DNA from: Sphaerolaimus hirsutus
Lineage: Eukaryota; Nematoda; Chromadorea; Monhysterida; Sphaerolaimidae
NCBI GenBank assembly: GCA_964036195.1
Contig: OZ038453.1
Span: 3,921,469-3,985,468 of the forward strand
Length of the DNA: 64,000 nucleotides
Direction of reading: 5' to 3'
Within the stretch, counting starts at the first letter, position 1, and each line of letters opens with the position of its first letter. The translations under genes and the position numbers were made by a program. The notes below the pieces were generated by a model that made no database searches, was not told where the DNA came from, and saw nothing but the letters and a program-made list of their open reading frames with translations. Shown one piece after another: positions 41,189 through 53,882 of the stretch.

Positions 41189-42152
41189 GCAATAAGTGAA
41201 ACCAACTCAATGTGGCTACCCACGCAAGCTAGTTTCCATGATTCCAATTTGAAAACTCGTTCAAAAACTGAATGGTGACACGAACGCTGATAGACGCTTC
41301 CACCATTACGCAGTTGACCACTTGAACTCAGCGCACTAGTATACTCGGGTGACATCACAGCCTACATTTTCCCGGGGGAAACACTCCATCGTGATGTCAT
41401 GACCGCACTGCGGCCCTTCCATGACGCATGACGCCCTGTCTCTGGCCCATGTTTCATAAGTTTTCGGCTGGCCGTCTGCCAGCCGAAGACATAACTCCCA
41501 TCTGTTTGTAGAGTATCGTGTCTGCCGAGTATATTAGGATGCAGTTTTTAGTTTACAGAAATGGTCAGTCCATGAACCACTGTTTAAGGAGATACACAAG
41601 ATTTATGTCGAGTTTTCAAATTGGAACCATGAAAACTAGCTTGTGTGGTGCCAATGGCACATGACATAAGGAAGTTGACCACAACTAGAGACAAAAGTTC
41701 CATACAACGAGTGTTATGATCACAAAATACAAATGTTAAATGACACGACTTGGTTGCCATTTTGCAGGGCATTTCACATGACTTTTGACACTTTGCATGA
41801 CCTTTGACATTTTACAGGGCCTGGGAGGGCCCCCAGTTTTGATTTTTTTTGCATTGAAATACCGTTTTGTTTATCTGTCGCTTGAAAATGGCGAGTCTCT
41901 GCTCCATGACAATGCATACGAAATTAGTCATGGTGTTTTTACCATCACTTATCAACACTTACAATCACAAAAATTTTAATTACAGTATTTTACTAGAGGA
42001 AATTAAATAGCAGGGGATATTTATAAAATGATCAGCTGATCAATGATGACTAGGGGGCACTACCAGACCCTGTAAAAGCCCTGTAAAATGTCAAATGTCA
42101 TGCAAAGTGTCAAAAGCCATGGGAAATGCCCTGCAAACTGGCAACTCCAGGG
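41189..42152. other. Intergenic sequence with half foldback elements
   Basis: 41335-41540 is an inverted copy of 40200-40440 (shared GGCAGACAC/TGATGTCA blocks). 41752-41842 is a right-half foldback and 42062-42152 a left-half foldback whose partner is at 43755-43843. No gene. Confidence 0.55.
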
Positions 42153-43754
42153 CAGGCTGTCCGCGAGTTATAGCTTTTTTCGTTATAGCACGTAACACGC
42201 TAAAAATTGAAACTGTAACGCGCGTGCAACACGATTGTTTTTTATTTACCTTACAAGAGGTCAGCCAGAATTGGTAACTGACCCGTCTAACCCGCAAGTG
42301 AGCGCGCGCAAAAAAAGCGATTATTCAATAACACGCAACAGGCGCGTTTTATGTAATATGTACGTGTTATTATATTAGCCATAAAATGGATGCTGGTGCA
42401 ACAAAAACTTATACCACGGACCAAAATCGTGTGCAACTGAGATTATAACACGAACTTGGCTTTTTAATTGAGCAATTGTATTGGCCCTAAAATCGTTATT
42501 GTTGCTGAATATTTTTCACGACTTTTGACAATTTGCAACTGTTATTTAACATCTTACAAGGCATTTTACAAGCTGCAGAATCCTACCATAATTTTATGAA
42601 TAAAATCTTGTGATGAATTTTGAAATTAACTTTTCCAGAGTGAATAAGAATATTATGATGAAAAACTGTATAATTGTTGGTTCATCTAATAAACAGACAT
42701 CACTACCTTTAAATTGTATAATTTTTGGTTCATCATTCAGATGGGTAATGGTAGGTTTCCATACTAAGTGTGATGTCCGCCGAATATAGGCATTGCGACA
42801 AATCATGTAAATTGCCCTGTAAAATGTCACATTTAACTTTTTGACAATTTGCAGCACATTTACCATTTCACTGGGCATTTTATATGACTTTCGATGATCA
42901 TTTCAAAGTCTATGTTTTGAATAAATTGGAATCCAATCCTCTAATTGATTGCACAACTAACCAATTAAATTAATTGTGCAGGCAATTGAATTGAGCAATT
43001 GTGTTGGCACCAAAGGTTCCACAAACATTTTAGTAATTGGAACTTAGCAGTTTAGAGCAATTAGCATTTCAGCGAATAAAATTGCTCACTAAAATTGCCT
43101 GCATTTTAGTGATTACAATTTGCTCAATAATTACATGATTGAATCTGTTATTTACTCAATTAAATCACCTGCACTGTGGTGCAATTTATTATTTGCAATA
43201 CAATTGGGAATACAATCTGCAATATACTTCATTAAATTGCACTGTGGATGATGCAATTAATTAGAGTAAGTACAATAAGTACAAATACAATGTTGCGGTG
43301 ATCAAAATTGCAGTCATCAAAAATCAATATTATCAATAAAAGTCGCAGCGCGTATGCAGCGCATTTCTATGCTGTATAAAGGGTCAAAAAATATAAATAT
43401 CTGTGGCTTCTGGTTGTTTCACCCAGTATTTTCCCAGGTATACACAGTAAAGTTTGTAAAATAAAAATAAGCATCAATTATAACACGTAAAACACAACAA
43501 AATGGCTTCAGTGCGGGTACCAGTATTTTAATAGCACGCTTTCTATATGTCATTTGGGTACCAAAACATGCCTAACACGCAAAAACAATTGACCCCTAAC
43601 CCGTCTGCCCGCGTTAACCCGCATTTTGTCGCGCAGTCTACACAAATGTAAACAATGACGCGCTAATGGATATTAGTGCGGGTTTTGCAAAAACAACTGC
43701 CCACCGCTTATAACACGCTTGTAAAACACGGGTTATATTCTCGCGGCCAGCCTG
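42153..43754. mobile_element. hAT-type element, 1.6 kb, inserted in a foldback
   Basis: Ends CAGGCTGTCCGCGAG and, inverted, CAGGCTGGCCGCGAG; perfect 8-bp duplication CTCCAGGG (42145-42152, 43755-43762). Subterminal AACACGC and TAACCCGC motifs recur at both ends, as in hAT transposase binding regions. The AT-rich centre has no ORF. Confidence 0.92.
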
Positions 43755-44314
43755 CTCCAGGGCATTTACCATGACTTTTGACACTTTGCATGACATTTGA
43801 CATTTTACAGGGCTTGTTACAGAGTCTGGGATTGGCACCAGATGAAAGTGAATAACATAATAACTCCGTTGAAAGTCAAACCGCGATCACTTCACTCTTG
43901 AAATGAAACAGCAGAAAAGTCATATTACAGGGTGATTAATTTTTTCAAGTCCACAGAAAATGATCAAAATTAACCTATTATCCCTTTTCATTTACAGTGT
44001 ATATTCCGCTGTCGGTGAGTTTTCTAATGTTCACAACAGATTTTACATTTTCACAACAGATTTTCTAGCATGTTTCAAAAGGTGATGGACATAAAATATC
44101 GTATGAGTATTATTTCAGTTGAGCATTTGTTCTAAATTCACAGTTTTCACTACCTTTTATGTCAACTATTATTACAACAATTTTAAAACAAAATCCAAAA
44201 AAATCATTATTGTAGTGTGTACAGTTCTAATATTTTTCCCACACTATGTACTCATGTCCAGGGTTGGCGAAATCTCAGAATAAAATAAAATGCAAGAAAA
44301 TGAAACATGAATTA
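43755..44314. other. Foldback right arm and AT-rich intergenic sequence
   Basis: 43755-43843 completes the foldback split by the previous element. The rest has no recognisable gene or repeat. Confidence 0.5.
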
Positions 44315-44758
44315 CCGTATTACCTCTAATATAAGGTATACCTTATATTGTTTTCATCAGATTTTTAGAGCCAAAAGTTATACCTTGTATTAGAGGGTAC
44401 CTTATATTAGAGGGTACCTTCAATTTTTTTCACCAGATTTTCGTCTGGCCAACAATTCAAAGTTCCTTTTCGAGTGAATAGTGCCGCCGCAAACTGACAC
44501 ACTTTTCAGTGGCGGAAGTCGACGAAGAGTCATCGCAGTGCCCTTCGGCACCATTTTCATCATTTTCCGCCATGTTTAGCAACCATTTTTATTATTTTGT
44601 GTGTTTTGGCACGTAGCCAGCTGTGCCTCATTAGAGGTATGCCTTATATTAGAGGGTACCTTATATTTATTTCGTCGCGTTCAAAATAGCCAAAAGTTGT
44701 ACCTTTTATTAGAGGGTACCTTATATTAGAGGGATGCCTTATATTGGAGGTAATACGG
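44315..44758. mobile_element. TA-flanked MITE with CCTTATATTAGAGGGTA internal repeats
   Basis: Starts CCGTATTACCTCTAATATAAGG and ends TTGGAGGTAATACGG, flanked by TA. Several copies of ACCTTATATTAGAGGG occur in both orientations. A sequence variant of the 15386 and 34318 family. Confidence 0.78.
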
Positions 44759-44989
44759 TATAAAAAATGAAATATATTTTTTGTACAATTTTAGTAAAAA
44801 GAATTTAACTAAAACCAATCCCGGTCAGACTAAAAAATAAAAAAATAAAAAAATAATGGAAAAGTGAAGAATAAAAAATAAATAAAATGGAAAATAGAAG
44901 GATAAAATAAAAATACAATTTTTATACAATTTGTCAAAGAAATTATAATTTTTTTTACTAAAAACAACCATGCTCATGTCACAACAAAC

Positions 44990-45757
44990 GGGTATGTGCC
45001 AGTGCGCATGTAAACCCGGTGCACATGTAGGCTCCCGCACAGGCCCGTATCCAGGGGGGGGGGCTGCAGCCCCCCCCCCCTCCCGGGCAAGAGATGAAAA
45101 TGTGCAGGCAAATGCAATTTTCAGTATCAATTTTTTAGGTATTTGCAAAGCGCGCATTTTCTTACTTCGCATGAGCTATTGTCCGCACATCGGTCCCTGC
45201 ACCCCAAATCCCCATTACATGAACACAAATATATGTTCCTACAAATACAAATATATATGAACCAACGCCAATGGCGCCAACGCGTGAAGCCTATGAATGG
45301 CGCCAGCACCATGACGACATTCAATCACCATCAAGGTAAAATTTTAGGGGGGGGGGGGGCTCAGCCCCCCCCCCTTGTCGGGTTCCGTAAACAAGCAGCC
45401 CCCCCAGCTCAAAAATCCTGGATATGTCCCTGCTCCGCATTTTTCCATCACACTGATAAGTAAATCAGTCATTATACTGTCAATTCTCTACAAAATACAC
45501 CAAATGGTGTGCCCGTCGCTCTACACGAATGCATGTAATTTATTCACACATATCAGCGATTTTAGCACCAATGACAATGGAGGAAGCACTATGACACCAT
45601 TCGGTCACCATCTTGGTAAAGTTTTAGGGGGGGGCGACAGGGCTCAGTGAACAAACAGCAACCCAAAAAATCCTTAAAATGTCCCTGCCGCCCCCCCCCC
45701 CCCCGCCAGAGCACGGGGTCTACATGTGCACCGGGTTTACATGCACACTGGGTTTCA
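44990..45757. mobile_element. Composite inverted-repeat element
   Basis: GTAAACCCGGTGCACATGTAG (45010-45030) is repeated in exact inverse at 45720-45740, with imperfect symmetry continuing outward. It encloses a hAT-type MITE (45040-45432) and a degenerate partial relative ending near 45689. No transposase. Confidence 0.6.
45040..45432. mobile_element. hAT-type MITE of the GGACGTATCCAGG family
   Basis: Ends CAGGCCCGTATCCAGG and, inverted, CAGGGACATATCCAGG. Flanks CTCCCGCA and CTCCGCAT form only an imperfect duplication. G-run/C-run palindromes lie inside both ends. Confidence 0.7.
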
Positions 45758-45854
45758 GCCATAACGGACATGGCAAGCATCATAGAAACAGAAAACCCCA
45801 TAACCCACATTCAAAAAATAAAAACAGCTGGAAAAATCACACAGGTCTGTGTGG

Positions 45855-48800
45855 CCAATGTTTAGTTGGTTTCACAATTTTCAAGGGCTGGGCAGCCTTC
45901 AAAGACAAGCCATTTTATTATCTTGTTCTTTTTATGGCCATTGGAGATGGTATATATCTGGCTTCATATACAGCAAGCTGTAGTTTGGAATTTTTCAAAA
46001 ATACTATGATTGTGGAATTAAATGGGAAAAATGCAACTACTGAGGGAGGACTATTTGGTGGTTAGTATTTGGTGAATAGAAAGAGAAGTATAAGTGACCA
46101 GACAAAATAGCAGGGGCCAGTTCCAACTTCCAAGTGGCAGCAAAAAAAATTCTATCACCCAGAAAACAGGGTGGATTTTTTCAAGGGGGAGGGTTATTCC
46201 AGACCTTCTGATACCGTATTACCTCGATATAACCCCAGGGGGTTTATTTTTTCGCCAGCAAAATTTGAGGGGGGGGGATAATTCGAGGGGGGTTTATTCG
46301 AGGGGGGGTCTATTATTTCGCCAGAAATTTTCGGAGATTACCCATACTCAGACGTAGAAAAATCAAACAATTACATAGATGTATTTGTGTTCAACGATGG
46401 AAAAAACACAGAAATTGAACACAGAAACTCATTGAGTTTCTGTGTTTTTGTTTTACACAGAAACACAGAAACTCATAAATTTTGAAAAACTCAAAACTCA
46501 AATGAGTTTTATTTGGAGAACACAGAAACACAGAAACACGGAAACACAGAAAAGTTTTTTGAGTTTTTGTGTGTTTTTTCAGCGAAGTGGTTGAATGCAC
46601 ATTAATTCAGTTAAACTAAACAAGATAAGATAAGCATCTACAGTATGTAAATATGTACATAATGTATTCATATTTTATTCTGGTACAAAAAAAAAATTAA
46701 AGATGGCATGCACATCTCATGGTGGATTTGACAATTTAAGTTTCGACATTTAAGTATACCTTATTAGCTAGAATAAATCCCCCCTTGAATGAACTCCCCT
46801 CAAAATGGACTGGTGGAATAATAAGCTCCGCCCCCCCTCGAAATACCTCCCTCCGGGATGATGTACATCATGTATCCAATGTACATGATGTATTAATTAC
46901 TGCTAATTTGCATCGCAGCTACACATAGACTGTACTAGGTTGTGTAGCTGACTACATGTTTATTTCAAATATATCCTGTTTGTACGCATTTATAACCTGT
47001 TTTGGGTATGTAAATGCCTACTATTTTATATGATCCTTACAAAACTTTCTGACAAAATAATAATGCCCATGGGGGTATTTTGAGGTAATATGGTAGTTGT
47101 AGTTTAAATCAATTCCATACTCTTCCATACAGTGCACATCCATTGAAGAATTTTGGAGTACTGCGTAAATTGTCGTTTCTGGGCATTTTGTTGCTGATGT
47201 TGTGATGTTGATATCCTCACTGTGGACATTTTCAAGGACTTTTTTGACACTTCAATGAATACACAAATGTTATGTGGGGTTAAAACATGTGGAAAACCAA
47301 TATTTTATAAGAAAACCACTGCTTCCAGATTGAAATGCTGTAAATCAAAATTTTTGGGGGGAAAACTCGAATTTTTTGGAAAAAACTCAAGTTTTTTTAG
47401 AAAAAACTCAAAAAACTCGAGTTTTTACAAAAAACACAGAAATAAAAACAGAGTTACTCAAGTTTTTTTCAAGAAAAAAACTCAAAACACAGGTATTCAT
47501 TTTTGAAAAACTCAAAACACAGAAAGTGGTTTTTTTTGGAGAACTTACCCATCGTTGTTTGTGTTTATAGGTATACATAACTGTATATACACATAAACCC
47601 TGCCCCTCACGTCACTCAATCATCAGTTTTGACGTGTGTTCTGCATTGTACAGATGACAAACTGCGGTATTTGTCATGTACGTTCTCTTTACACTCAATT
47701 TTAGGGAGGGTATTTCGAGGGGGGGCTTATTATTTCGTCAGCCGAAGTTTAGGGTGGGGGGGTATTTCGAGGAGGGGGGGGGGGTTAATTCAAGGGGGGG
47801 GGGTAATTCGAGGTAATACGGTAAGTTGTTCATGATGATAATATATTCTAGTCATGTCGGGGGGTGGGTCACTCACCCAGAGTTGTTCAAAGTACCAAAC
47901 TTTTTTCAAAGTATACGTAAATGTGAAGTATTTATTTTTGACTCACCCCCTGAGTACAGAAAACCTAAAGTATTTATTTTATACTTTTACTCATGAGTAA
48001 ACATGAGTAAAAAACTTTTACCACGAGAAAACGTAAAAGTAGTATTTTTGAGTAATTTGGCTCCGAATTTCACTAAAAATCTCTAATTTACTGTAATTTT
48101 TTGACCATTTCAGCCTTCAAATTCACTAGTTCATGTGTTATTTGTCTATTTTCAGCTATTCTTGACATTTTTCCTCCATTTTTCACTTTTTTCTACATTT
48201 TTTCCCATCTATGCCTGGAAAAAGCCTATCTGAATAGAATATCTGAAAAAGTATATCGCCTTGAATATCTGACAAAGTATACGTAAATGTGAGTACAGCA
48301 ACTTTTTTCAAAGTATACGTAAACGTATTTACTCAGTACTCGAAAATACGTACTTTTTGAGTAAACGTAAACACGTTTTAACAACTATGCGCTCACCTAT
48401 TTACCTAAAATACTTTGAATAAAACTACATGCAGTATGTCAATCGTGAAAATTTGTGACCTTTTTTCTCAGGATTGTCATATACAATGGTGACCCTCAGT
48501 ATTATGAAAAACACTGGGTTTTACATTAACTTTGTTTTCACTGTCTTGATCGGATTGAACAGAGCATTCACATTTATGTGGCCAAAGGGAAATGCCATTT
48601 TCTTCAGCATTCCAACATCTGTGAAAATTACCACAGGTATAAATGTTTTTAATCCGAATTTCTTCACATTAAAATTATTCTATTTTGTTAAAAACATGCA
48701 GGATTTACAGCCCTGACACTTTTGACAATAAGCATACTGGCTATTTGGCCAGTTGGTTGTATACAAGTATACAATGTAAACCCATATTTCTGGTTCTACA

Positions 48801-49837
48801 ACACTGAAATCTCAAAGAGGAATTATGACACAGAAAAAATTTGCTCTATTGGCTTGCAAATTCAAGCTTACATAGCCCGTTTTACCCCATTTGCAGTTCT
48901 AATTTTATATGTTATTGTATTTCTCTTTTTGAGAATGAAACCTACAGCTGGGTGTGCTAGTGGGAACAGGTGCCACTCCCAGACCCTGTAAAATGCCCTG
49001 CAAAATGACAAATGTCATGCAAAGTGTCAAAAGTCATGGAAAATGCCCTGTAAAATGGCATTCGAGTTGCAGGGCATTTTCCATGACTTTTGACACTTTG
49101 CACGATATTTGACATCTTACAAGGCATTTTACAGGGTTTGGGAGTGCCCCAGGAAAAAAACGGAAATGGTACTTTTGGTCCAGGGTTGTACAGTTTCAGT
49201 GTTTTTGGCAATGAATACCTCCACTTTTTGGATTGTGCAGGATCTGATCAGGGGCCAGTTCCGCAAGTGGAAAAGTTACGCGTTAAAGAGTTGAGTAAAA
49301 TGACAAATGACAAGTTAAGAGTAAAGTTAAATGAAAAATAATGAGTTAAGAGACAAGAGTAAATTTAAGAGTAAATTTAAATGACAAATGATTAGTTAAG
49401 AGATACTTTACTCTTAACTTGCCATTTGTCATTTTACTCAACTCTTATGTTTTAACTCTTAACTTGTCCACTTGCGGAACCGGCACCAGGTAACATTTTT
49501 ATTAATCTTGACCCATTAAGATTTTTGTGATAAATCACTGTGATAATATAGTTGAGTAGTCTATTTGGTCAATTCATCAAACAAAAACCAACGAAAAAAT
49601 ATGTACAATAAAAAAAAAAATTAGCTCAATATTGTTCCAATACTCTTCCCTCAGATCATTTTATTTCAAAAATGTATAAAAAAAACTTAAAGGTGGTTTG
49701 GTGTGTATGGTGTGATGGCAGGGCAGCTCATGGCTATTTCAAACAGCAGTGTGAACCCAGTGATTTACTTCACCAGGTGCAAATTCCACATGTTGACAAG
49801 TGAGGAAAAATGGTACATAGTACATGTAAAATTTTAA
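45855..49837 (+). CDS. Rhodopsin-like seven-transmembrane receptor (partial, spliced)
   Basis: Exon a ends at 46060 (donor GTTAGT, phase 1) and covers TM2 (FYYLVLFMAIGDGIYLASY). Exon b 48472-48636 (acceptor TTTTTTCTCAG, donor GTATAA) covers TM3, with LNRAF where many family members have DRY. Exon c 48702-48951 (acceptor ACATGCAG) covers TM4, an extracellular loop and TM5 (FTPFAVLILYVIVFLFL). The last exon 49693-49837 holds TM7 with NSSVNPVIYF, the NPxxY motif, a short tail and stop. Splice phases match for exons a-b-c. TM1 and TM6 were not found; TM6 should lie between 48951 and 49693, where a foldback element and a small hairpin element occur. The ligand is unknown; the look is that of nematode-style serpentine receptors. 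Confidence 0.62.
46214..47821. mobile_element. TA-flanked MITE interrupted by a hAT element
   Basis: Left end CCGTATTACCTCGATATAACC after TA; right end CGAGGTAATACGG before TA. Its interior is split by the element at 46392-47557. Lies in the first visible intron of the receptor gene. Confidence 0.82.
46392..47557. mobile_element. hAT-type element, copy R1 of an inverted pair
   Basis: Ends CAACGATGG, 8-bp duplication TTTGTGTT (46384-46391, 47558-47565). Subterminal arrays of AACACAGAAA and AACTCAAAA. A TA-type MITE remnant lies in the middle (about 46755-47095). The reverse complement of 57283-58425. Confidence 0.9.
47878..48389. mobile_element. hAT-type MITE, relative of 28985-29842
   Basis: Starts CAGAGTTGTTC and ends TTAACAACTATG, with 8-bp flanks CACTCACC and CGCTCACC differing by one CpG-type change. 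Interior TACGTAAA/TTTACG repeats; no ORF. Confidence 0.82.
48970..49153. repeat. Foldback (near-perfect palindrome) element
   Basis: Arms from CACTCCCAGACCCTG to its inverse, each with ATGTCATGCAAAGTGTC. In the receptor gene directly after exon c. Confidence 0.85.
49250..49490. repeat. Small inverted-repeat element
   Basis: GGCCAGTTCCGCAAGTGG at the left is mirrored by CCACTTGCGGAACCGGC at the right; the arms are made of AGTTAAGAGTAAA-type repeats. A lone related start occurs at about 46115. Confidence 0.7.
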
Positions 49838-50509
49838 GTAACAGGTATTTTGGTAACACATTTAGTTGTTACCTGTCAGTTCACTTGCCACTTGACTTGA
49901 TTAAGACTTGGCTTTTACCATTTACAACTTTTCCAATTACTTGTCTGCTAGTGAAATTTGCCCCAGGAACAAACTGATGCAAGATCAGCTGAAAAAAGCA
50001 CTCAAATTCAAAGGAGCCATTCCTGGTGCCAGTTTAAGACCCTGTAAAATGCCCTGTAAAGTGCCAAATGTCATGCAAAGTGTTAAAAGTCATGGAAAAT
50101 GCCTTCCAAAATGGAAACTCGGTTGCCAGTTTGCAGGGCATTTTACATGACTTTTGACACGTTGCATGACATTTGACACTTTACAGGGCTTTTTACAGGG
50201 TCTGGGACTGCCCCCTGGTACATCTGTGCACCCAGTGACAACACATAGGGACCAGTCGATGAGAACGAGCAGGATATAAAAAGAGTACCTACCTACAAAT
50301 GATTAGAGCATATTTTGAGGGAAAAATTACTATGATCTGCTGTCCGCGCCTTTCCATGACTACTTATTCACCACTTTTCACTTTGTTGTCACTTTGCCAC
50401 ATGTAAATATGTGTACTGTATTTACATAAAATATTCCCCCTCAACATGGCCACTATAAATAAATAGACCCCCGTCTGGTATGTTGTACATCATGTATGCA
50501 ATGTAAATA
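49838..50509. other. Intergenic sequence with foldback element
   Basis: 50034-50220 is a foldback family member (GACCCTGTAAAATGCCCTG with inverse arm). The remainder shows remnants of the TA-MITE family and no gene. Confidence 0.6.
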
Positions 50510-50850
50510 CCGTATTTGCTTGAATAATCCCCCTGGGGGATTATTATTTCATCAGACATTTTCGAGGGGGGAACTATTCGAGGGGAGGAATTTTTCAAGG
50601 GGGGGGGGGGGAATTATTATTTCATCAAAATTTTCAAGCATGTTCCCATCAAATCATTTCACGAAATATGCCTTATATACACAATCACATGCCATTTTTG
50701 TTAAAATTAGGTATAACAAATTAATCAAATTTTTTAAGGGGGGATTATTCGAGGGGGAATTATTATTTCCTCACTCGTCTTACAGGGGGGGGGGGGATTA
50801 TTCGAGGGAAGGAATTATTCAAGGGGGGGGAACTATTCAAGCAAATACGG
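50510..50850. mobile_element. TA-flanked MITE, CTTGAATAAT variant
   Basis: Starts CCGTATTTGCTTGAATAATC and ends CAAGCAAATACGG, flanked by TA. G-rich runs alternate with GGGATTATTCGAGGG. Confidence 0.82.
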
Positions 50851-51051
50851 TACATGATGAATTTATTGCTGCCAGTTTGCATCGCAGCTAAACCCCCCCC
50901 CCCCACAATAGATAGGGACCCCCACTATAGATGGCAGCCAAATTGGGCTGCAAGGTCTAATGTGCATTTATTGTGAAAAATGATGTAAATACTTCATTTC
51001 TCATTTATATGTTCCACCGGTTGTGGTTGATACATACATATGTCAAAACAC

Positions 51052-53056
51052 TAGGGGTTGGCACCAGCGTTGCAGCTGAATTCACACATTATCACATTTA
51101 CAATTCACACACATAAAAACTACCGACAATTACAGCAAGATTTCGGTCGCTCACCATTTGTTTATTTTACCTTAGAGGTCAAATCGCGCCCGAAAATTAA
51201 CACGCTAATATTTTTTCGGTAATAAAAGTCGATTCTCGCTAACACACAACAGGCGTGCCGAAAAAAAATATTGTGTGAATATTATTCACAGTTGCGCGAC
51301 CGTCATTTGTCGGTGAAAAAATTCACACACTGGGCGAATATGACATTTTCGGTAAAATGCGATTTTCACACCATAAGATAGAGAAATGAAAACGTGTGAA
51401 TTTTATATTTTTCGGCACAAACTTCTATATTTAGCGATAAAGATGAACGGAAACCGACTCACCGAGCGCAAATATGCACTTTAATGAGTTTTAATTTAAT
51501 GCATGAGTGAATAGCCTTTTATACCGTGCACTTTTTGTATTTTTCAAACGTGATGGCATGCATGGATTGGCTGCGAGCGGCTGGTACATGCGCCAGGCCG
51601 GATTAGCGTTGTTGTCACTGACGACGTAAAGTGGGGATCATATCATCATGCTAAGGGTCTACAATTATCTAAGGATAATATATGAATCAATACCTTAATC
51701 GTGTCCAATACTGAGTGTTATCAGCCACAACTAGAGCGAATTAAATCACGTAGCATCCTTAGAAATTTGTAGACCCGTAGCATGATCCACATTCGTGTAA
51801 TTAATTTCACGACGTCATTTTACGTCGTCATTTCACGTCAAATCGACGCTTAGGCGCTCCACACGGTGGTTGACGCTACTTTTTAGAAGTCGATTGAGTC
51901 AACTCAGAGTCAACTGTTTTAAGTATAAATATTTTTAATTTTTTACCTGTGTTGATTAAGAAATATTGAGAAGTTGATTGATGTAGAATGAAAGAAGGGG
52001 ATTTTTTGGATACATATTGTAAATGGCTCATAGGTAAAAAGTCATTGTGTTTCCGCAATGCCAAAAATTGCAAAAAATTTTTTTTATTAATGTGGTCATA
52101 TCAAAATAAAAAAATTCGTCACACATACATAATGAATTAAAAAAATATCTGAAATTCACACATTCACACAGTAAAAAGGACTTAAAGTGATTGGGCAATT
52201 CACACACGATTTTTTCACACGCGGTCCAAGCACCCGACATTCACACATAAACAAATTGGACGCGTATGCGTCTGTGCATTTATTTGACCCCTACGTGAAC
52301 CTAGTTTTTTTCACACGTGCAATAATTACCGACATTTATTAGTGTGTGAATTTCCGACGCATATAAACAAATGCAAGGAACAGTGCCCGACAAAAGTAGA
52401 TTTTTCACACTCTCCCAAATTCACACAATAATTCACACACCGACATTGGGAGATGCAAGCCTGGTTGGCACAAAACTTTTTTTAACGACCGTTTTAAAAA
52501 ATAAAAAAAACGTTAAAAAACGTTGTTTTTTATAAAACGGGTTTTTTAAAAAGCTCCCAGGTATGGTTATGGGTCAACAATAGGTATATCAGTACGTTGT
52601 GATGTCAAATATAGTAATATAATAACTGTGGAGCCATGGGAGAGCATTATAAGTGGTAATTTCTGTCAAAAAGACCCATTTTTTGTCGACTTGTTACGGA
52701 TATCGCCTATTGTCGAACGTTCAGCATGGAATAGTCTTAAATAAGGTTGTAAGGCTGGCACACTGGCTGGATATTATATACTACACTAACATATCACGGC
52801 TTATTATCACACAATAGCATGAACAAATGAAAGCTTTCACACTAAAACTGCCTGAAAATAAATGAAAACAACCACAAATGGTAATGTGTATGTGAAATTG
52901 CGCGCTTGCGCGCGAAAAAATCGCAAAATACCTAGTGCTTAGTACAAAAATTCTCGCTGCTGTTTTTTTAAAAAACAACGGTTTCAATGCCTGTTTTTTC
53001 AACAAAAAACGGGGTTTTTTTAATAAAAAACGGTTTAAAAAAACGTGCCTTCCCTA
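51052..53056. mobile_element. hAT-type element interrupted by another hAT element
   Basis: Ends TAGGGGTTGGCAC and, inverted, TAGGGAAGGCAC; perfect 8-bp duplication CAAAACAC (51044-51051, 53057-53064). TTTTTTTAA-rich subterminal repeats with ACGTT and AACGG blocks. The inner element 51065-52463 entered 13 bases from its left end. Confidence 0.88.
51065..52463. mobile_element. Nested hAT-type element with TTCACACA subterminal repeats
   Basis: Ends CAGCGTTGCA and, inverted, CAGGCTTGCA; perfect 8-bp duplication GTTGGCAC (51057-51064, 52464-52471). Over a dozen TTCACACA/TGTGTGAA motifs at both ends. A smaller inverted-repeat insert around 51648-51798 has ends ATCATGCTAAGGGTCTAC. No transposase found. 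Confidence 0.92.
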
Positions 53057-53882
53057 CAAAACACATCATATTTTGAGACATTTATTACAGTTTTGTGGTA
53101 CATTCAAGATTCAACTATAATGTTTACTATGAATTATTAGACCCTCTTCGAAAAACCCTCTCAAAATTTCGACTATGAAACAAAAACCCAAGGGGTACTT
53201 CGAGGAAATATGGTATTCACTATTTAATACTCTGTTGTATCTTTTATATTGTTTTTTTTTTATTGCTTATAAATAGAAACCAGCAAACACAATGTAATTT
53301 TTGTAAATAATGTACATTTTACTTGTTTCTATTCGAAGAAAACTACATACCTAGTAATTCTTCAAGTAAATATTTGAGTGCAAAGTAATTAGGTAAGTGA
53401 AAAAATATTTACACAATGAAATAAAAAGTATTCATGAAAACGAACCCATTACCCGAGTAAAAGAAATGATATTTCGGTAAATCACAGTAGTGTTATTATG
53501 GTGAAATATGCTAAATAGTTATATCAATTGATGAATTGTACAGTAAATACAGTACAGGAGACACTCCCAGACCCTGCAAAAGCCGTGTCAAATTTCAAAT
53601 GCCATGGTAAGTGTCAAAATTAATGGAAAATGTCCGGCAAAATGGCACCTCGGTTGCCATTTTGCTGGGCATTTTATGACTTTAGACACTTTGCATGACA
53701 TTTGACATTTTTCAGGGCATTTTACAGGATCTGGGATTGGCACAAAAAGAGAAGGGCTTCATCCCGCACCCTGTCAAATGTCACGTAAAACGTAAAATTC
53801 CCGGAAATTTTCCTTTTACATTATATTTACCAGGAACTTACTATGGCATTTGACAAATTCCATCTCAAATTTACCACTTATG
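53057..53882. other. Intergenic sequence with MITE remnant and foldback element
   Basis: 53145-53212 is a right-half TA-MITE (GAGGAAATATGG). 53562-53748 is a foldback family member. No gene. Confidence 0.6.

Noticed and set aside
39956..41540. Large inverted repeat 40200-40440 versus 41335-41540 as one palindromic element
   Set aside because: One arm lies inside a hAT element with its own target duplication and the other outside, so they are two separate copies of a repeat.
50510..50850. Regular G-run repeats resembling an array
   Set aside because: Explained as a palindromic TA-MITE; no uniform repeat-spacer structure, so not CRISPR.
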